From positions 1 through 36,707 of the forward strand of contig JAQYUY010000123.1 in NCBI GenBank assembly GCA_028728195.1: a stretch of DNA of 36,707 bases. The letters run 5' to 3'. Below the pieces are notes generated by a model. The model was given only the letters and a program-made list of their open reading frames with translations. It was not told where the DNA came from and did not search any database. This DNA comes from Endozoicomonas sp. (ex Botrylloides leachii) (GTDB lineage Bacteria > Pseudomonadota > Gammaproteobacteria > Pseudomonadales > Endozoicomonadaceae). A program made the position numbers and the translations under genes. How positions within the stretch are numbered: the first letter of the stretch is position 1; each line of letters begins with the position of its first letter. Shown here one piece after another: positions 19,119 to 28,714 of this stretch.

Positions 19119-19607
19119 ATGAGAAGCCGAAAAGAACTTATTCGTCAGCTAGATAGAATTGATCGTAATATTCTACGCATACTTCAGACAAATGGGCGTA
19201 TTTCATACGTCGACCTTGCTCTTAAAGTGGGCTTGAGCACTACGCCTTGTATGGAGCGGGTAAAGCGCATGGAAAAAGAAAATATCATTAGAGACTATAG
19301 TGCAAACTTGAACCCTGTCTATTTACAAGCAGGGTTACTGGTTTTTGTAGAAATTAGCTTATATACAAAGTCAAAAGATATTTTTGATGATTTTCGCCAA
19401 GCGGTTGTTCAGCTGCCCAATGTGCTTGAGTGCCATTTAGTGTCTGGAGATTTTGATTATCTGGTAAAGGCTAGAATTTCAGAGATAGCATCTTATCGAG
19501 AGCTCTTGGGTGATATTTTATTGAAGCTGCCTGGCGTCAGAGAATCAAAAAGTTATATCGTCATGGAAGAGCTAAAAGAGACCTTGAATTTACCGATTGC
19601 GGATTAA
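19119..19607 (+). CDS. lrp: Lrp/AsnC-family transcriptional regulator (leucine-responsive)
   Basis: LDRIDRNILRILQTNGRISYVDLALKVGLSTTPCMERVKRMEKENIIRDYSANLNP; C-terminal RAM domain. Confidence 0.93.
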   Translation: MRSRKELIRQLDRIDRNILRILQTNGRISYVDLALKVGLSTTPCMERVKRMEKENIIRDYSANLNPVYLQAGLLVFVEISLYTKSKDIFDDFRQAVVQLPNVLECHLVSGDFDYLVKARISEIASYRELLGDILLKLPGVRESKSYIVMEELKETLNLPIAD

Positions 19608-19767
19608 TGCCCACCGTGGTTTCTAACTACCGTAATGAATATGGATAGCCAGACTCCAAAACAAGGCGGAATGACGAGTAATAGCAGGGCTATTGTTCAT
19701 CATTCTAACGCAGCATTGGTGTTCGGCAGGTTAGCACAATAGCGTAGTTGGAAAAGATGATCGATAT
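19607..19767 (-). repeat. TIR element copy B (~160 bp MITE-like), inverted relative to copy A
   Basis: ...tttctaactaccgtaatgaatatggatagccagactccaaaacaaggcggaatgacgagtaatagcagggctat...cacaatagcgtagttggaaaagatgat is the reverse complement of the copy A consensus. Confidence 0.82.
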
Positions 19768-19803
19768 AATGCGTAGATTTGGGGCTGAATTATAGTCATG
19801 CAT

Positions 19804-19840
19804 AAAAAAAAGAGTGCTTGGTGGCCTGCCTAGCACTCTT
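19804..19840 (-). terminator. Rho-independent terminator of the AlgP-like gene
   Basis: Perfect 9-bp stem AAGAGTGCT/AGCACTCTT (19810-19818 / 19832-19840), followed on the minus strand by a T tract. Confidence 0.82.
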
Positions 19841-19900
19841 TTGCTTGTTAATAGCCGTCAACCACTCAAGGCTGACCTTTCTCAGGAAGATATCATCATA

Positions 19901-20437
19901 TTACTTCTTTTTAGCAGCAGCTGTTTTTGCAGGTGATTTTTTCACTGCTTTCTTTTTAGCGGCTGTTTTCTTGACCGGCGACTTTTTCGCTACTTTCTTT
20001 TTAGCGGCGGCTTTACTAGCTGATGGTTTTTTCTTTGCGCCTGTCTTACTTGCTGTAGCCTTCTTAACAGTCTTTTTCTTAACCGGTTTTTTCTTGGCAG
20101 CGGCTGTTTTCTTCTTGGCGGCAGCGGCTTTCTTTTTAGCAGCATCAGCTGCTTTCTTGGCGGCGGCGGCAGCTTTTTTCTTAGCAGCGGCAGCTTTCTT
20201 CTTCTCGGCAGCGGCTTTTTTCTTGGCTGCTTCTTTCTTTTTCTTTAAAGTAGCTTTTGCTTTTTTAATCTGTGCTTGTAGCTTTTTTAAGTCTTTATCA
20301 AGCTTTTCAACGTCACCTTGTGCTTTCTTAACAGCCGGGTCTACCTTGGCTGGCGTGCTACTTTTAGCAGCTGTTTTTTTCTTTGCAGCCGTTTTTTTCT
20401 TAGTGGCTGCTTTTTTCTTAGTTGCTAGCATTGTCAT
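19901..20437 (-). CDS. algP: AlgP-like / histone-H1-like Lys-Ala-Pro-rich DNA-binding protein
   Basis: 178 aa of KKAAAKKK/KKKTAAKKS low-complexity repeats typical of AlgP (AlgR3); neighbours FKBP PPIase, rsd and dsbB as in Pseudomonas. Confidence 0.82.
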   Translation of the reverse strand: MTMLATKKKAATKKKTAAKKKTAAKSSTPAKVDPAVKKAQGDVEKLDKDLKKLQAQIKKAKATLKKKKEAAKKKAAAEKKKAAAAKKKAAAAAKKAADAAKKKAAAAKKKTAAAKKKPVKKKTVKKATASKTGAKKKPSASKAAAKKKVAKKSPVKKTAAKKKAVKKSPAKTAAAKKK

Positions 20438-20985
20438 CCCTCATCATTAGCTAGTTATAGTATTCCATTCATTCCAAAGACGGATAATTTATACCCACTT
20501 TTAATTAGAAAAATAGAGTGCTTATGCGATGACTGCAAATTTTTTTATGAATTTTCTTGATTTTTTTTCAAAATATACATTGAAGGCAACTAGAATTAAC
20601 AGTTCACTGATATTTAAACAAAACTTAAATAAACTGTAAAAATAGGCTTTTTTTAATTTTCCACTACTGTAAATACTTGCTATATTTTCCTATTTACACA
20701 AATATGTGAGATTTTCAGGAAGCTTGCTACCCGTCATGTTTTTGTGGATTTTGAATATTTAGGGTTATCTGTATAGAATCTTGCCTTTGTCAGGCAGAAA
20801 TATTTGACAGTTTGCTACTACCCATCGAGCACATTATGTTCAGGATTGGTAGAGCTTCCGGAGTATTGACTTCAACAAGGGCGCTTATATAACCTTGGGC
20901 AAAGATTTTTCAGGTAGCGTGATCAGGTAGTCAAAAAGGTTGTTATCCGTGCTCTGCACCCCCTTGTAAATAAAAGAGAGTTTAA

Positions 20986-21726
20986 ATGAAATTAAGAACG
21001 TTTATAGGTATCACCCTCGTTTCTTGCTCCTTGCAAGCCTTAGCTTCCACGCCAGCAAGCACAGGTGTAGACCTTTCAACGAAAGAAGGTAAGCTAAGTT
21101 ACAGCTTAGGCGTCGTCATGGCAGAACAGTTAAAACAGTTTGATGGCATCAACGCGGATGATTTAACACAAGGCATTAAAGATATTTTAAACAATAAACC
21201 GCCTCAGATTGATCGTCAGGAAATGTTTAAATTGATTGATGAAGCTAGGGTGGCGCAAGAGAAAAAAATGCAAGAAAAGTTTCAAGCTGAAGCCAGTGAG
21301 AATCTAAAAGCAGGACAGGCATTCCTGACGGAAAATGCTAAAAAGCCTGACATTAAAGTATTAGATGGCGGGCTGCAATACAAAATCATCAAAGAAGGAA
21401 AAGGTATCAAGCCTACAGCGAATGATGAAGTCGTTGTTCAGTACGAAGGACGCTTGCTTAATGGAAAGGTATTTGATAGTTCCTATCAACGTAATGAACC
21501 TGCTGTATTTCGCGTAAATCAAGTTATTCGCGGCTGGACAGAAGCATTAGAACAAATGCCTGAAGGCTCTGAATGGGAGCTTTATATTCCATCAGACATG
21601 GCGTATGGGCCTAATGGTATTCCTGGACGTATTGGGCCTAACTCTGTGCTTTTGTTCAAAGTTCAGTTATTAGATGTTAAAAAAGAAGGTGGAAAAGACG
21701 AAACAACCAAAAAACTCAAAGGCTAA
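20986..21726 (+). CDS. FKBP-type peptidyl-prolyl cis-trans isomerase, FkpA/Mip-like, periplasmic
   Basis: Signal peptide; KLSYSLGVVMAEQL N-terminal dimerisation domain; DEVVVQYEGRLLNGKVFDSSYQRNEPAVFRVNQVIRGWTEALEQMPEGSEWELYIPSDMAYG FKBP core. Confidence 0.95.
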   Translation: MKLRTFIGITLVSCSLQALASTPASTGVDLSTKEGKLSYSLGVVMAEQLKQFDGINADDLTQGIKDILNNKPPQIDRQEMFKLIDEARVAQEKKMQEKFQAEASENLKAGQAFLTENAKKPDIKVLDGGLQYKIIKEGKGIKPTANDEVVVQYEGRLLNGKVFDSSYQRNEPAVFRVNQVIRGWTEALEQMPEGSEWELYIPSDMAYGPNGIPGRIGPNSVLLFKVQLLDVKKEGGKDETTKKLKG

Positions 21727-21749
21727 ATTGAAGCAGCTTATTAGTACAG

Positions 21750-21791
21750 CAGATTACCTGATCTAACCCTAGGTAATCTGTTTACTCTTTT
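21750..21791 (+). terminator. Rho-independent terminator of the FKBP gene
   Basis: Perfect 10-bp stem CAGATTACCT/AGGTAATCTG followed by TTTACTCTTTT, 24 nt after the stop codon. Confidence 0.82.
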
Positions 21792-21873
21792 GCCGCTTAG
21801 GCTTCCCTTGATTCATTTATCTTAGCGTGGGGAGGAGATAGAAGCTGTGAAGGCTTAAAATAGGCGGAGTATG

Positions 21874-22034
21874 TTATTCGATCATCTTTTGTAACTACGC
21901 TATTGCGCTAGCCATCTGGCACTAACAAGATGTTAACGTTTTACAATAGCCTTGTTATTACTCGTCATTCCGCGTTATTGCGGGGTCTGGTCACCCGTAT
22001 TTATTCTGGTAGTCAACAAACATAATTGGTATTA
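21874..22034 (+). repeat. TIR element copy C (~160 bp MITE-like)
   Basis: gatcatcttttgtaactacgctattgcgctagccatct...ttattactcgtcattccgcgttattgcggggtctgg...cataattggtatta. Confidence 0.8.
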
Positions 22035-22448
22035 CATAACAAACGAAGTTATGTTCTCAGAAAGAAAGCGCAATATTGAAGGGAATAAAAAAGTTTACAT
22101 CTCTGCAATGCCATTTCATATAGATTCAGCCATGGTCTCCAATTAACGTATCATGTTAGATAAGATTGCAGTTTATCTATAAGCGTGCCTCACAGAGGTG
22201 GTCTTATTGATAACAGGCTTAGAGCACTTAACCGAGATTAAGATGCATGACGTTAATATAAAGTTTAGCTGTATCGTGGTTGCTTATCGAACAGTAAGTA
22301 GTTGCCTTTTTATTGCTCTTAACGCATTCCTGATACATGTTTATACTAAAACGGGGTGCTCTATAATCGTAGAGATTGCTAGGCTATAAGATATTTTGCT
22401 TATCAACTAGGAAATTCTACTTGCTTGAGGTTACTGCAAAAGCTCAAC

Positions 22449-22913
22449 TCATAAAATATTTTCTCGATGTGATTCATGTAATATTTCGATTAATTTGTCT
22501 TCAAGCATAAAGCGTTCCTCAAGGGTTTCACCTAGCGCAGAAAGCATACTTTGAAGACTCCTAATGTTACTGACGGTTTCACAACTATCATTAAAATCCA
22601 GACATAAATGCGTATTACTTTTAATCTGAGGATAAAGAGATTGAGCCAGCTCGATTCCACCATCATTAAACTCCAGCCCTTCTTGGTTTAACTGCTCATA
22701 AACTTCAAAGTGACCAGCTGAAACATAATCAACAAGAATTTGGCAAAACTCTTGAAGCTTCATGGAAAGTGGTCTTTTGTCATCATTTAGTTGATCAACC
22801 CCATTGATAGAGCAATATAAGACAATCAACTCTTGGCGCCCATTGATCCATCGATCAATTATCTCGGATACGCCTCCCCAGCGCTCTTTGGCTGTTTTGC
22901 AACCCTCCAGCAT
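22449..22913 (-). CDS. rsd: Rsd/AlgQ family anti-sigma-70 factor
   Basis: MLEGCKTAKERWGGVSEIIDRWINGRQELIVLYCSING...LQEFCQILVDYVSAGHFEVYEQL motifs. Confidence 0.92.
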   Translation of the reverse strand: MLEGCKTAKERWGGVSEIIDRWINGRQELIVLYCSINGVDQLNDDKRPLSMKLQEFCQILVDYVSAGHFEVYEQLNQEGLEFNDGGIELAQSLYPQIKSNTHLCLDFNDSCETVSNIRSLQSMLSALGETLEERFMLEDKLIEILHESHRENIL

Positions 22914-23113
22914 GATAAACCCCCTTAGTTGTTGGATATTATTACTTGCAACAGAGCCTTCGATAGCTTCTACCTAGCTATTTGGGTGTTAGGTTATGAC
23001 AGTGATTTTTTTACAGCAAGTCTTTATTCTACGATTCACAGACTTATATTAAAATACAACACTCTACTTACCGCATAACATCATCGCTATACAGTATATT
23101 TTCCTGTGTTCTA

Positions 23114-23225
23114 ATACCAATCATCTTTTCTAGCCACGCTATTGCGCCGGCTATCCAAACAGCCGCTTTGTTCTGGAGCTCATCTCCTATGTTTAATACG
23201 GTCATTAGAAACCATGATTGGTATA
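23114..23225 (+). repeat. TIR element copy D, internally deleted (~112 bp)
   Basis: ataccaatcatcttttctagccacgctattgcgccggctatccaaa...ttctggagctcatctcctatgtttaatacggtcattagaaaccatgattggtat; both termini intact (ATACCAATCAT/ATGATTGGTAT), interior short by ~47 bp. Confidence 0.87.
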
Positions 23226-23340
23226 ACGCTGTAGAAAATAACAAGAGATTCTGTATATTGAAAAAGCGATGTCATGGCCGTTTTAGCAAAGCACTTCAAC
23301 GATACGCTACCTTAACTTGACGTTATGGCTTATTTTATAT

Positions 23341-23901
23341 TCAGCTTTTCGGCTTTTTCAAAACTTCGAAAAAGCCAAAGGCAGTGAAGCTTGAAAATAG
23401 AAGTAATGTCCACTTAGGTATGCTCAGGCCGATAAAGACCCATTGAACTTCAGAGCAATTACCCGTTCCGGTCAGCATGATAGTAATGAGCTGAGTAAAC
23501 GGTAAAAGCGTAGCTAAATACTCTAAATCAGGCATACACGTTGGCATGTCTTCTGGAGGCAAATGTTGAATCCAGATTTGGCGACTAGCTAAAGCTATAC
23601 CTGCTAGTCCCAATAAAATAACTAGCCCGCCGTAAATTTTAAATCCCTTTCCTTTAGGGTTATGCAAACTTGCAAGTGATGTTACCAGCATGAGTAATAA
23701 CACCACAATGCGCTGAGATATACATAAAGGGCAGGGTTCAAGTCCTTGCATGTATTGCAGCAATAAGGAAAAACTCATCAGGCCTGAGCAGATTAGCGCA
23801 GCCAAGGCGAATAATATTCTTGAATTCGGGATAGTCATGCAAGCGACCTTTTGTTTTTTTATGCGTACTTCAAAAAGATCATTGATGGTGTGTTTTCTCA
23901 T
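23341..23901 (-). CDS. dsbB: Disulfide bond formation protein DsbB
   Basis: LLQYMQGLEPCPLCISQR, RQIWIQHLPPEDMPTCMPDLEYL, GTGNCSEVQWVFIGLSIPKWTLL; the real start may be the internal MTIPNSRILFALAAL. Confidence 0.94.
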   Translation of the reverse strand: MRKHTINDLFEVRIKKQKVACMTIPNSRILFALAALICSGLMSFSLLLQYMQGLEPCPLCISQRIVVLLLMLVTSLASLHNPKGKGFKIYGGLVILLGLAGIALASRQIWIQHLPPEDMPTCMPDLEYLATLLPFTQLITIMLTGTGNCSEVQWVFIGLSIPKWTLLLFSSFTAFGFFEVLKKPKS

Positions 23902-23976
23902 ATACCCATCAGTTTATCTTTGCACTTAAAGATAGCTCTCAAAAGGGCATAAACAGCACCTCATACGTTTTATGTG

Positions 23977-25521
23977 TTAATCAGCCTGTTGATAGTTATT
24001 CAAAAATGTTGCAAAACTTACAGTATCAGTTTTTTCTAGTAACTCTTGATCTCTTTTGGATCTTTGAGCCAGCTGTGTTAAGTATTGCTGCCTTTCTTTA
24101 CTTAATGGATTTGCCTTAAACTGACTGTGGTGCTGTTTTGATAGTTGCAGCATTAAGTCTGTGTATTCGCAATCGAGCCTTTCTAAGGCAGCGACTATTT
24201 TTGCTGAAGGTGTTTTGCTGGAATCGCGCAATTTATCTCTTTGCAGGTTCAGGCTTTTAGTAAATAGTGTATTTTTGCAGGCGATATCCAGCAGCTGAGC
24301 AACGGGTAACATCTGATCTAATAGGTCATCTCCCCAGGCTGCTAAAGAACAAACGGTTCCGCTATTGTTCAGGGTTAAATCTGGGCACCGCCCCTTCAGT
24401 ACGGTTTTGCTAAAATTTGTTTTTATTTCTTGACACTCATTGACGTTTATTGTGTTGCTCTCCTGAAGAGCGCAGTAAAATAGGAAAATGTCAAGAAACC
24501 GAGCATCTTGGGCGCTGACTCCCAATGCATTAAAAGGATTAATATCCATACAGCGCACTTCAATATATTCTATACCATCGCGACTTAGCGCTGTAAGCGG
24601 CTTTTCGCCTGAGCGAGCAATACGTTTTGGACGAATGGTGCTGTAGTATTCGTTTTCAATTTGAAGTAAGTTGGTATTTAATTGTTGATATTCGCCACCT
24701 ACCTCAACGCCAATGTCCTGATAAGCTTTATAGGGAGTGCAAATAGCATCCCATAGGCTATCAGCGTATTCTTCCAGAGAGTTGTAACAAATATTCAGCG
24801 ATGACTGAGCATTATTGCTATAACCCATATCACTCATTCTTAGGGATGTTGCATGGGGCAAATAAAGTGTTGTGTTCCCCAGTGAATCTAGACCTGAATT
24901 CGCACCGCCATCAGCGAAAAATGTTCGGCTGACTGCTGGAGATGCGCCAAAGCAATACATTAAAAGCCATGAGTAGCGCATAAAATTACGCATCAAGGCT
25001 AAATAGCCTTCAGAAGGCTCCAAGTCCAACAGAGGCCAAATGTCTTCAGGTAAAGAAAAATTATAATGTAGCCCAGCAATAACTTGCATAGCTTTACCGT
25101 AACGACGGGATAGCCCTTGGCGATAAATTGTTTTCATTTTGCCAATGTTGGACTGACCGTATTTGGCAATAGGTATATTATCAGATCCATTTAGCAGGCA
25201 AGGCATGCTGCCAGCCCAAAGCAGTTCTTGGTTGAAATGCTGTGCTGTATAGCTCTGCAACTCGTATAAGAAGCCTAATGCATCATCTACGTTGTAATAG
25301 ACAGGTGTAATATATTCTAGCAATGCTTCAGAAAAGTCAGTTGTGATATACGGGTGGGTGAGCGCCTTGCCAAACGAGTCAGGGTGATGGGCTGTGGATA
25401 GCTCTGCAGTGTTAGAGACCCGCAGCCCTTCGCGTTCAATACCATGGCGAATACGGTTGAGCAATTCGTTATTTTCTGAACGAACAAGTTGCTCAAGACG
25501 CTTCTGATAAAGGATAGTCAA
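23977..25521 (-). CDS. gshA: Glutamate-cysteine ligase
   Basis: GIEREGLRVS, THPYITTDFSEALLEYITP, VIAGLHYNFSLPEDIWP, YIEVRCMDINPFNALGVS. Confidence 0.96.
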   Translation of the reverse strand: MTILYQKRLEQLVRSENNELLNRIRHGIEREGLRVSNTAELSTAHHPDSFGKALTHPYITTDFSEALLEYITPVYYNVDDALGFLYELQSYTAQHFNQELLWAGSMPCLLNGSDNIPIAKYGQSNIGKMKTIYRQGLSRRYGKAMQVIAGLHYNFSLPEDIWPLLDLEPSEGYLALMRNFMRYSWLLMYCFGASPAVSRTFFADGGANSGLDSLGNTTLYLPHATSLRMSDMGYSNNAQSSLNICYNSLEEYADSLWDAICTPYKAYQDIGVEVGGEYQQLNTNLLQIENEYYSTIRPKRIARSGEKPLTALSRDGIEYIEVRCMDINPFNALGVSAQDARFLDIFLFYCALQESNTINVNECQEIKTNFSKTVLKGRCPDLTLNNSGTVCSLAAWGDDLLDQMLPVAQLLDIACKNTLFTKSLNLQRDKLRDSSKTPSAKIVAALERLDCEYTDLMLQLSKQHHSQFKANPLSKERQQYLTQLAQRSKRDQELLEKTDTVSFATFLNNYQQAD

Positions 25522-25611
25522 AGTGGTATTCCGATGTCCGATAAATCAGGTGAGAAAGACTATATAACGTTAAGGTTACAGTTGCACATGAAATGTTATT
25601 GAAAGGTAATA

Positions 25612-25646
25612 CTGGGTCTTTCAATTTATAGGCTTGAAAGACTCAG
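25612..25646 (-). terminator. Candidate hairpin downstream of tex (no clear T tract)
   Basis: CTGgGTCTTTCA / TGAAAGACtCAG stem just past the tex stop; lacks a strong U tract. Confidence 0.35.
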
Positions 25647-25662
25647 CTGTATTGCAAAAAAA

Positions 25663-27987
25663 TTATTTCCGGATTTTTTTTGCTGATGCAAACAAGTCGG
25701 CAAAAGTACCAACGGCCGCTTCTTTTTTATTGCGATTATTTTTTTTCTGAGTATGCTCTTGTTTAACAGGGCTTTGCTCTTTAGCAGGCATTTTAGTTTC
25801 TGTTCGGTCTTCAGCAGTATCAGACAAACGCATAGATAAACTAATACGCTTTCTGCTGACGTCTACCTCCATCACCTTTACTTTAACAATATCGCCTGCT
25901 TTAACAATTTTATGGGGATCTTTAACAAACCCTTCTGATAGTGCGCTAATATGAACCAAACCGTCCTGATGTACACCTATGTCAACAAAAGCACCAAAGT
26001 TTGTGACATTGGTAACAGTACCTTCAAGCTCCATATTTAGTTTTAGATCTCGTATTTCTTCAATGCCGTCTTTGAGCTCAGCTGTTTTGAACTCAGGCCG
26101 AGGATCACGACCTGGTTTATCAAGCTCTGCAATAATATCTATAATAGTGGGCAAACCAAATTGTTCATTAGTGAAATCAGCAGGTACTACCTTTTTAAGA
26201 AAGCCTGTATCGCCAATCAACTCTTGAACATTTCGCTCAAAACGCATCGCAATGTTTGCAACTAGCGTATAAGCTTCAGGGTGCACAGCTGAGCTATCCA
26301 GTGGATTTTCACCGTTCATTATGCGAAGGAACCCAGCAGCCTGCTCAAAGGCTTTAGGCCCAAAGCGATTAACTTTCATTAAATCTTCCCGGCGGTTAAA
26401 AGCACCGTTTTCATCACGAAATGCAACGATATTGTCTGCTAAGGTTTTATTTAAACCCGATACGCGAGACAATAAAGCGCCTGAGGCGGTGTTTACGTCT
26501 ACCCCTACCGCATTAACACAGTCTTCTACAACGGCCTCTAGAGAGCGCGACAGGTTCGTCTGGCTAACATCATGTTGATATTGCCCGACACCAATAGATT
26601 TTGGTTCAATTTTTACCAGCTCAGCTAGTGGGTCTTGTAAGCGACGAGCAATTGATACCGCACCACGAAAAGAAACATCTAGATCAGGAAACTCCAAGGC
26701 AGCCAATTCCGAGGCAGAATAAACTGATGCGCCTGCTTCACTGACGACAATGCGCGTTAAACCAAGCTTTGGATAGCTTCTAATTAACTCTGCTACCAAG
26801 CGGTCCGTTTCCCTAGAACCAGTACCGTTACCAATACTGATCAGTTCAATGTTATGGGTAAGACATAATGTGGCTAAGGCGCCGAGCGATTCTTTCCATT
26901 TCCTGTGAGGTGCATGAGGGAAAATAGTCGTATGTTCGACCAACTTGCCTGTACCATTCACAATAGCCACTTTAACACCGGTTCGTAGTCCCGGATCAAG
27001 ACCGATTGTCGGCCGTAACCCTGCTGGAGCGGCGAGCAATAGGTCATGAAGGTTTTTAGCAAATACCTTAATTGCTTCGTCTTCAGAACGTTCACGCAAG
27101 CGGGTCATTAGCTCTGTCTCAAGCTGCGTTAACAGCTTGACACGCCAAGTCCAACGAACTACCTCTTTCAGCCAGCTATCAGCAGCACGTCCCTGATCAG
27201 AAATATCCCAGAAATCAGCAACCAATTTTTCGCAAGGGTGTGTTTCGTTGTGGTTTTTAGGCTCATTACTGAGATGAATACCCGCCTGCAAAAAACCTTC
27301 TTTACGACCTCGAAAAATAGCTAACGCACGATGAGAGGGTACTTTCTGGAAAAGTTCAGTGCAGTCAAAGTAGTCACGGAATTTAGCTCCATCCTCTTGC
27401 TTTCCATCGATAACATTGCTTTTCAGATAGGCGGTTTCCCAAAGGAATTCTCGAAGCTTGCCAACCAGCTCGGCATTTTCACTGAGTCGTTCCATTAAGA
27501 TATGACGTGCGCCCTCAAGCGCCATTTTAGTATTCTCTATGCCCTTATCAGCATTAACATAGCCCCCAGCTTCGTCTTCTGGAGAAAGCTCAGGGTTACC
27601 AAACAATGCTTCTGCTAATGGCTCAAGACCGGCCTTTATTGCAAGCTGGCCTTTCGTTATTCGCTTAGGTTTATACGGTAAATACAGGTCTTCCAAGCGC
27701 GTTTTAGTACTGGCTGCTTGAATATCTTTTTTTAGCTCGGGTGTTAGCTTTTCCTGCTCACTGATGCTGTTGAGAATCACTTGGCGGCGCTCTTCTAACT
27801 CGCGAAGGTAACGAAATCGCTCTTCTAGGGTTCTTAGCTGAGTGTCATCAAGACCACCAGTTACTTCTTTTCTGTATCGGGCAATAAATGGCACGGTAGC
27901 ACCATCATCAAGCAGTTTGACAGCGCTGATGACTTGGGGCTCACGAACGCCAAGTTCTTCGGCTATACGCTGAGAGATGATATCCAT
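25663..27987 (-). CDS. tex: Tex family S1 RNA-binding transcription accessory protein
   Basis: [118 protein letters not shown]-terminal S1 domain. Confidence 0.97.
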   Translation of the reverse strand: MDIISQRIAEELGVREPQVISAVKLLDDGATVPFIARYRKEVTGGLDDTQLRTLEERFRYLRELEERRQVILNSISEQEKLTPELKKDIQAASTKTRLEDLYLPYKPKRITKGQLAIKAGLEPLAEALFGNPELSPEDEAGGYVNADKGIENTKMALEGARHILMERLSENAELVGKLREFLWETAYLKSNVIDGKQEDGAKFRDYFDCTELFQKVPSHRALAIFRGRKEGFLQAGIHLSNEPKNHNETHPCEKLVADFWDISDQGRAADSWLKEVVRWTWRVKLLTQLETELMTRLRERSEDEAIKVFAKNLHDLLLAAPAGLRPTIGLDPGLRTGVKVAIVNGTGKLVEHTTIFPHAPHRKWKESLGALATLCLTHNIELISIGNGTGSRETDRLVAELIRSYPKLGLTRIVVSEAGASVYSASELAALEFPDLDVSFRGAVSIARRLQDPLAELVKIEPKSIGVGQYQHDVSQTNLSRSLEAVVEDCVNAVGVDVNTASGALLSRVSGLNKTLADNIVAFRDENGAFNRREDLMKVNRFGPKAFEQAAGFLRIMNGENPLDSSAVHPEAYTLVANIAMRFERNVQELIGDTGFLKKVVPADFTNEQFGLPTIIDIIAELDKPGRDPRPEFKTAELKDGIEEIRDLKLNMELEGTVTNVTNFGAFVDIGVHQDGLVHISALSEGFVKDPHKIVKAGDIVKVKVMEVDVSRKRISLSMRLSDTAEDRTETKMPAKEQSPVKQEHTQKKNNRNKKEAAVGTFADLFASAKKIRK

Positions 27988-28385
27988 AAAACGTACTCAG
28001 TGAAAAAGTGAACATTATTAGCTGGGAATTAACGGGGGAAGATTATAACGAATTGGCAGGCATTAATCTGCAATACAGTAATATCTACTGTATGAAAGAA
28101 AGCATATGTTTAAATGCTTTGTATACAATAATTATTTTCTACCGTTCTTAGTGCACCTTGGTTATCAAAGCGGTTGCACTTTAAGTGCCAAAAAAGCCAC
28201 AACTCAATTATTCGGAAATTGAAATATGGGTAATTAGTTTTATCGTGATGAAAATATCAGTGATATTGCAGAAAAACTTTTTGTTGTATAAAAAGTATAC
28301 GCAAATTATTGTTTGTTTGGATGCCAATGAATAGAGATCCTAAGTATGGATCAATAAACCCGATGATCACTCATATCTGATTATT

Positions 28386-28543
28386 ATACCAACCCTATTT
28401 TCTTACGCTATTGCGCTGGTCATTTGAATACCAGTACTGCGTTAGAACGCTTCACAATCGCCCTGCTATTATTCGTCATGCCTTTTTATGCTGGAGTCAA
28501 GTTGCTTATGCCTATTATGGTAGTTAGAAAACATGATGAGTGT
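28386..28543 (+). repeat. TIR element copy E (~158 bp MITE-like)
   Basis: ataccaaccctattttcttacgctattgcgctggtcatttgaataccagtactgcgttagaacgc...ctattattcgtcatgcctttttatgctggagtc...tagttagaaaacatgatgagtgt. Confidence 0.82.
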
Positions 28544-28714
28544 TAACAGAGCCTTCAGACAAAAAATGATACCTCTAAAATGAACCTGAGGCACTATTAT
28601 TTTAGAGTTGCGCCTTACGGGGTTGAGTTCAAAGTCTTACCATAGCTATTGTGCTCTGCTATTGACTGGGTTACTTGGGTTATGATGTCCCTATTTGAAT
28701 TGATAGGCTTAAAT

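Noticed and set aside
19818-20450. 210-aa Phe/Ala-rich plus-strand ORF
   Set aside because: Antisense shadow of the Lys/Ala-rich algP repeats.
21952-22389. ORFs 21952-22146 and 22198-22389
   Set aside because: First overlaps TIR element copy C; neither shows coding-like motifs.
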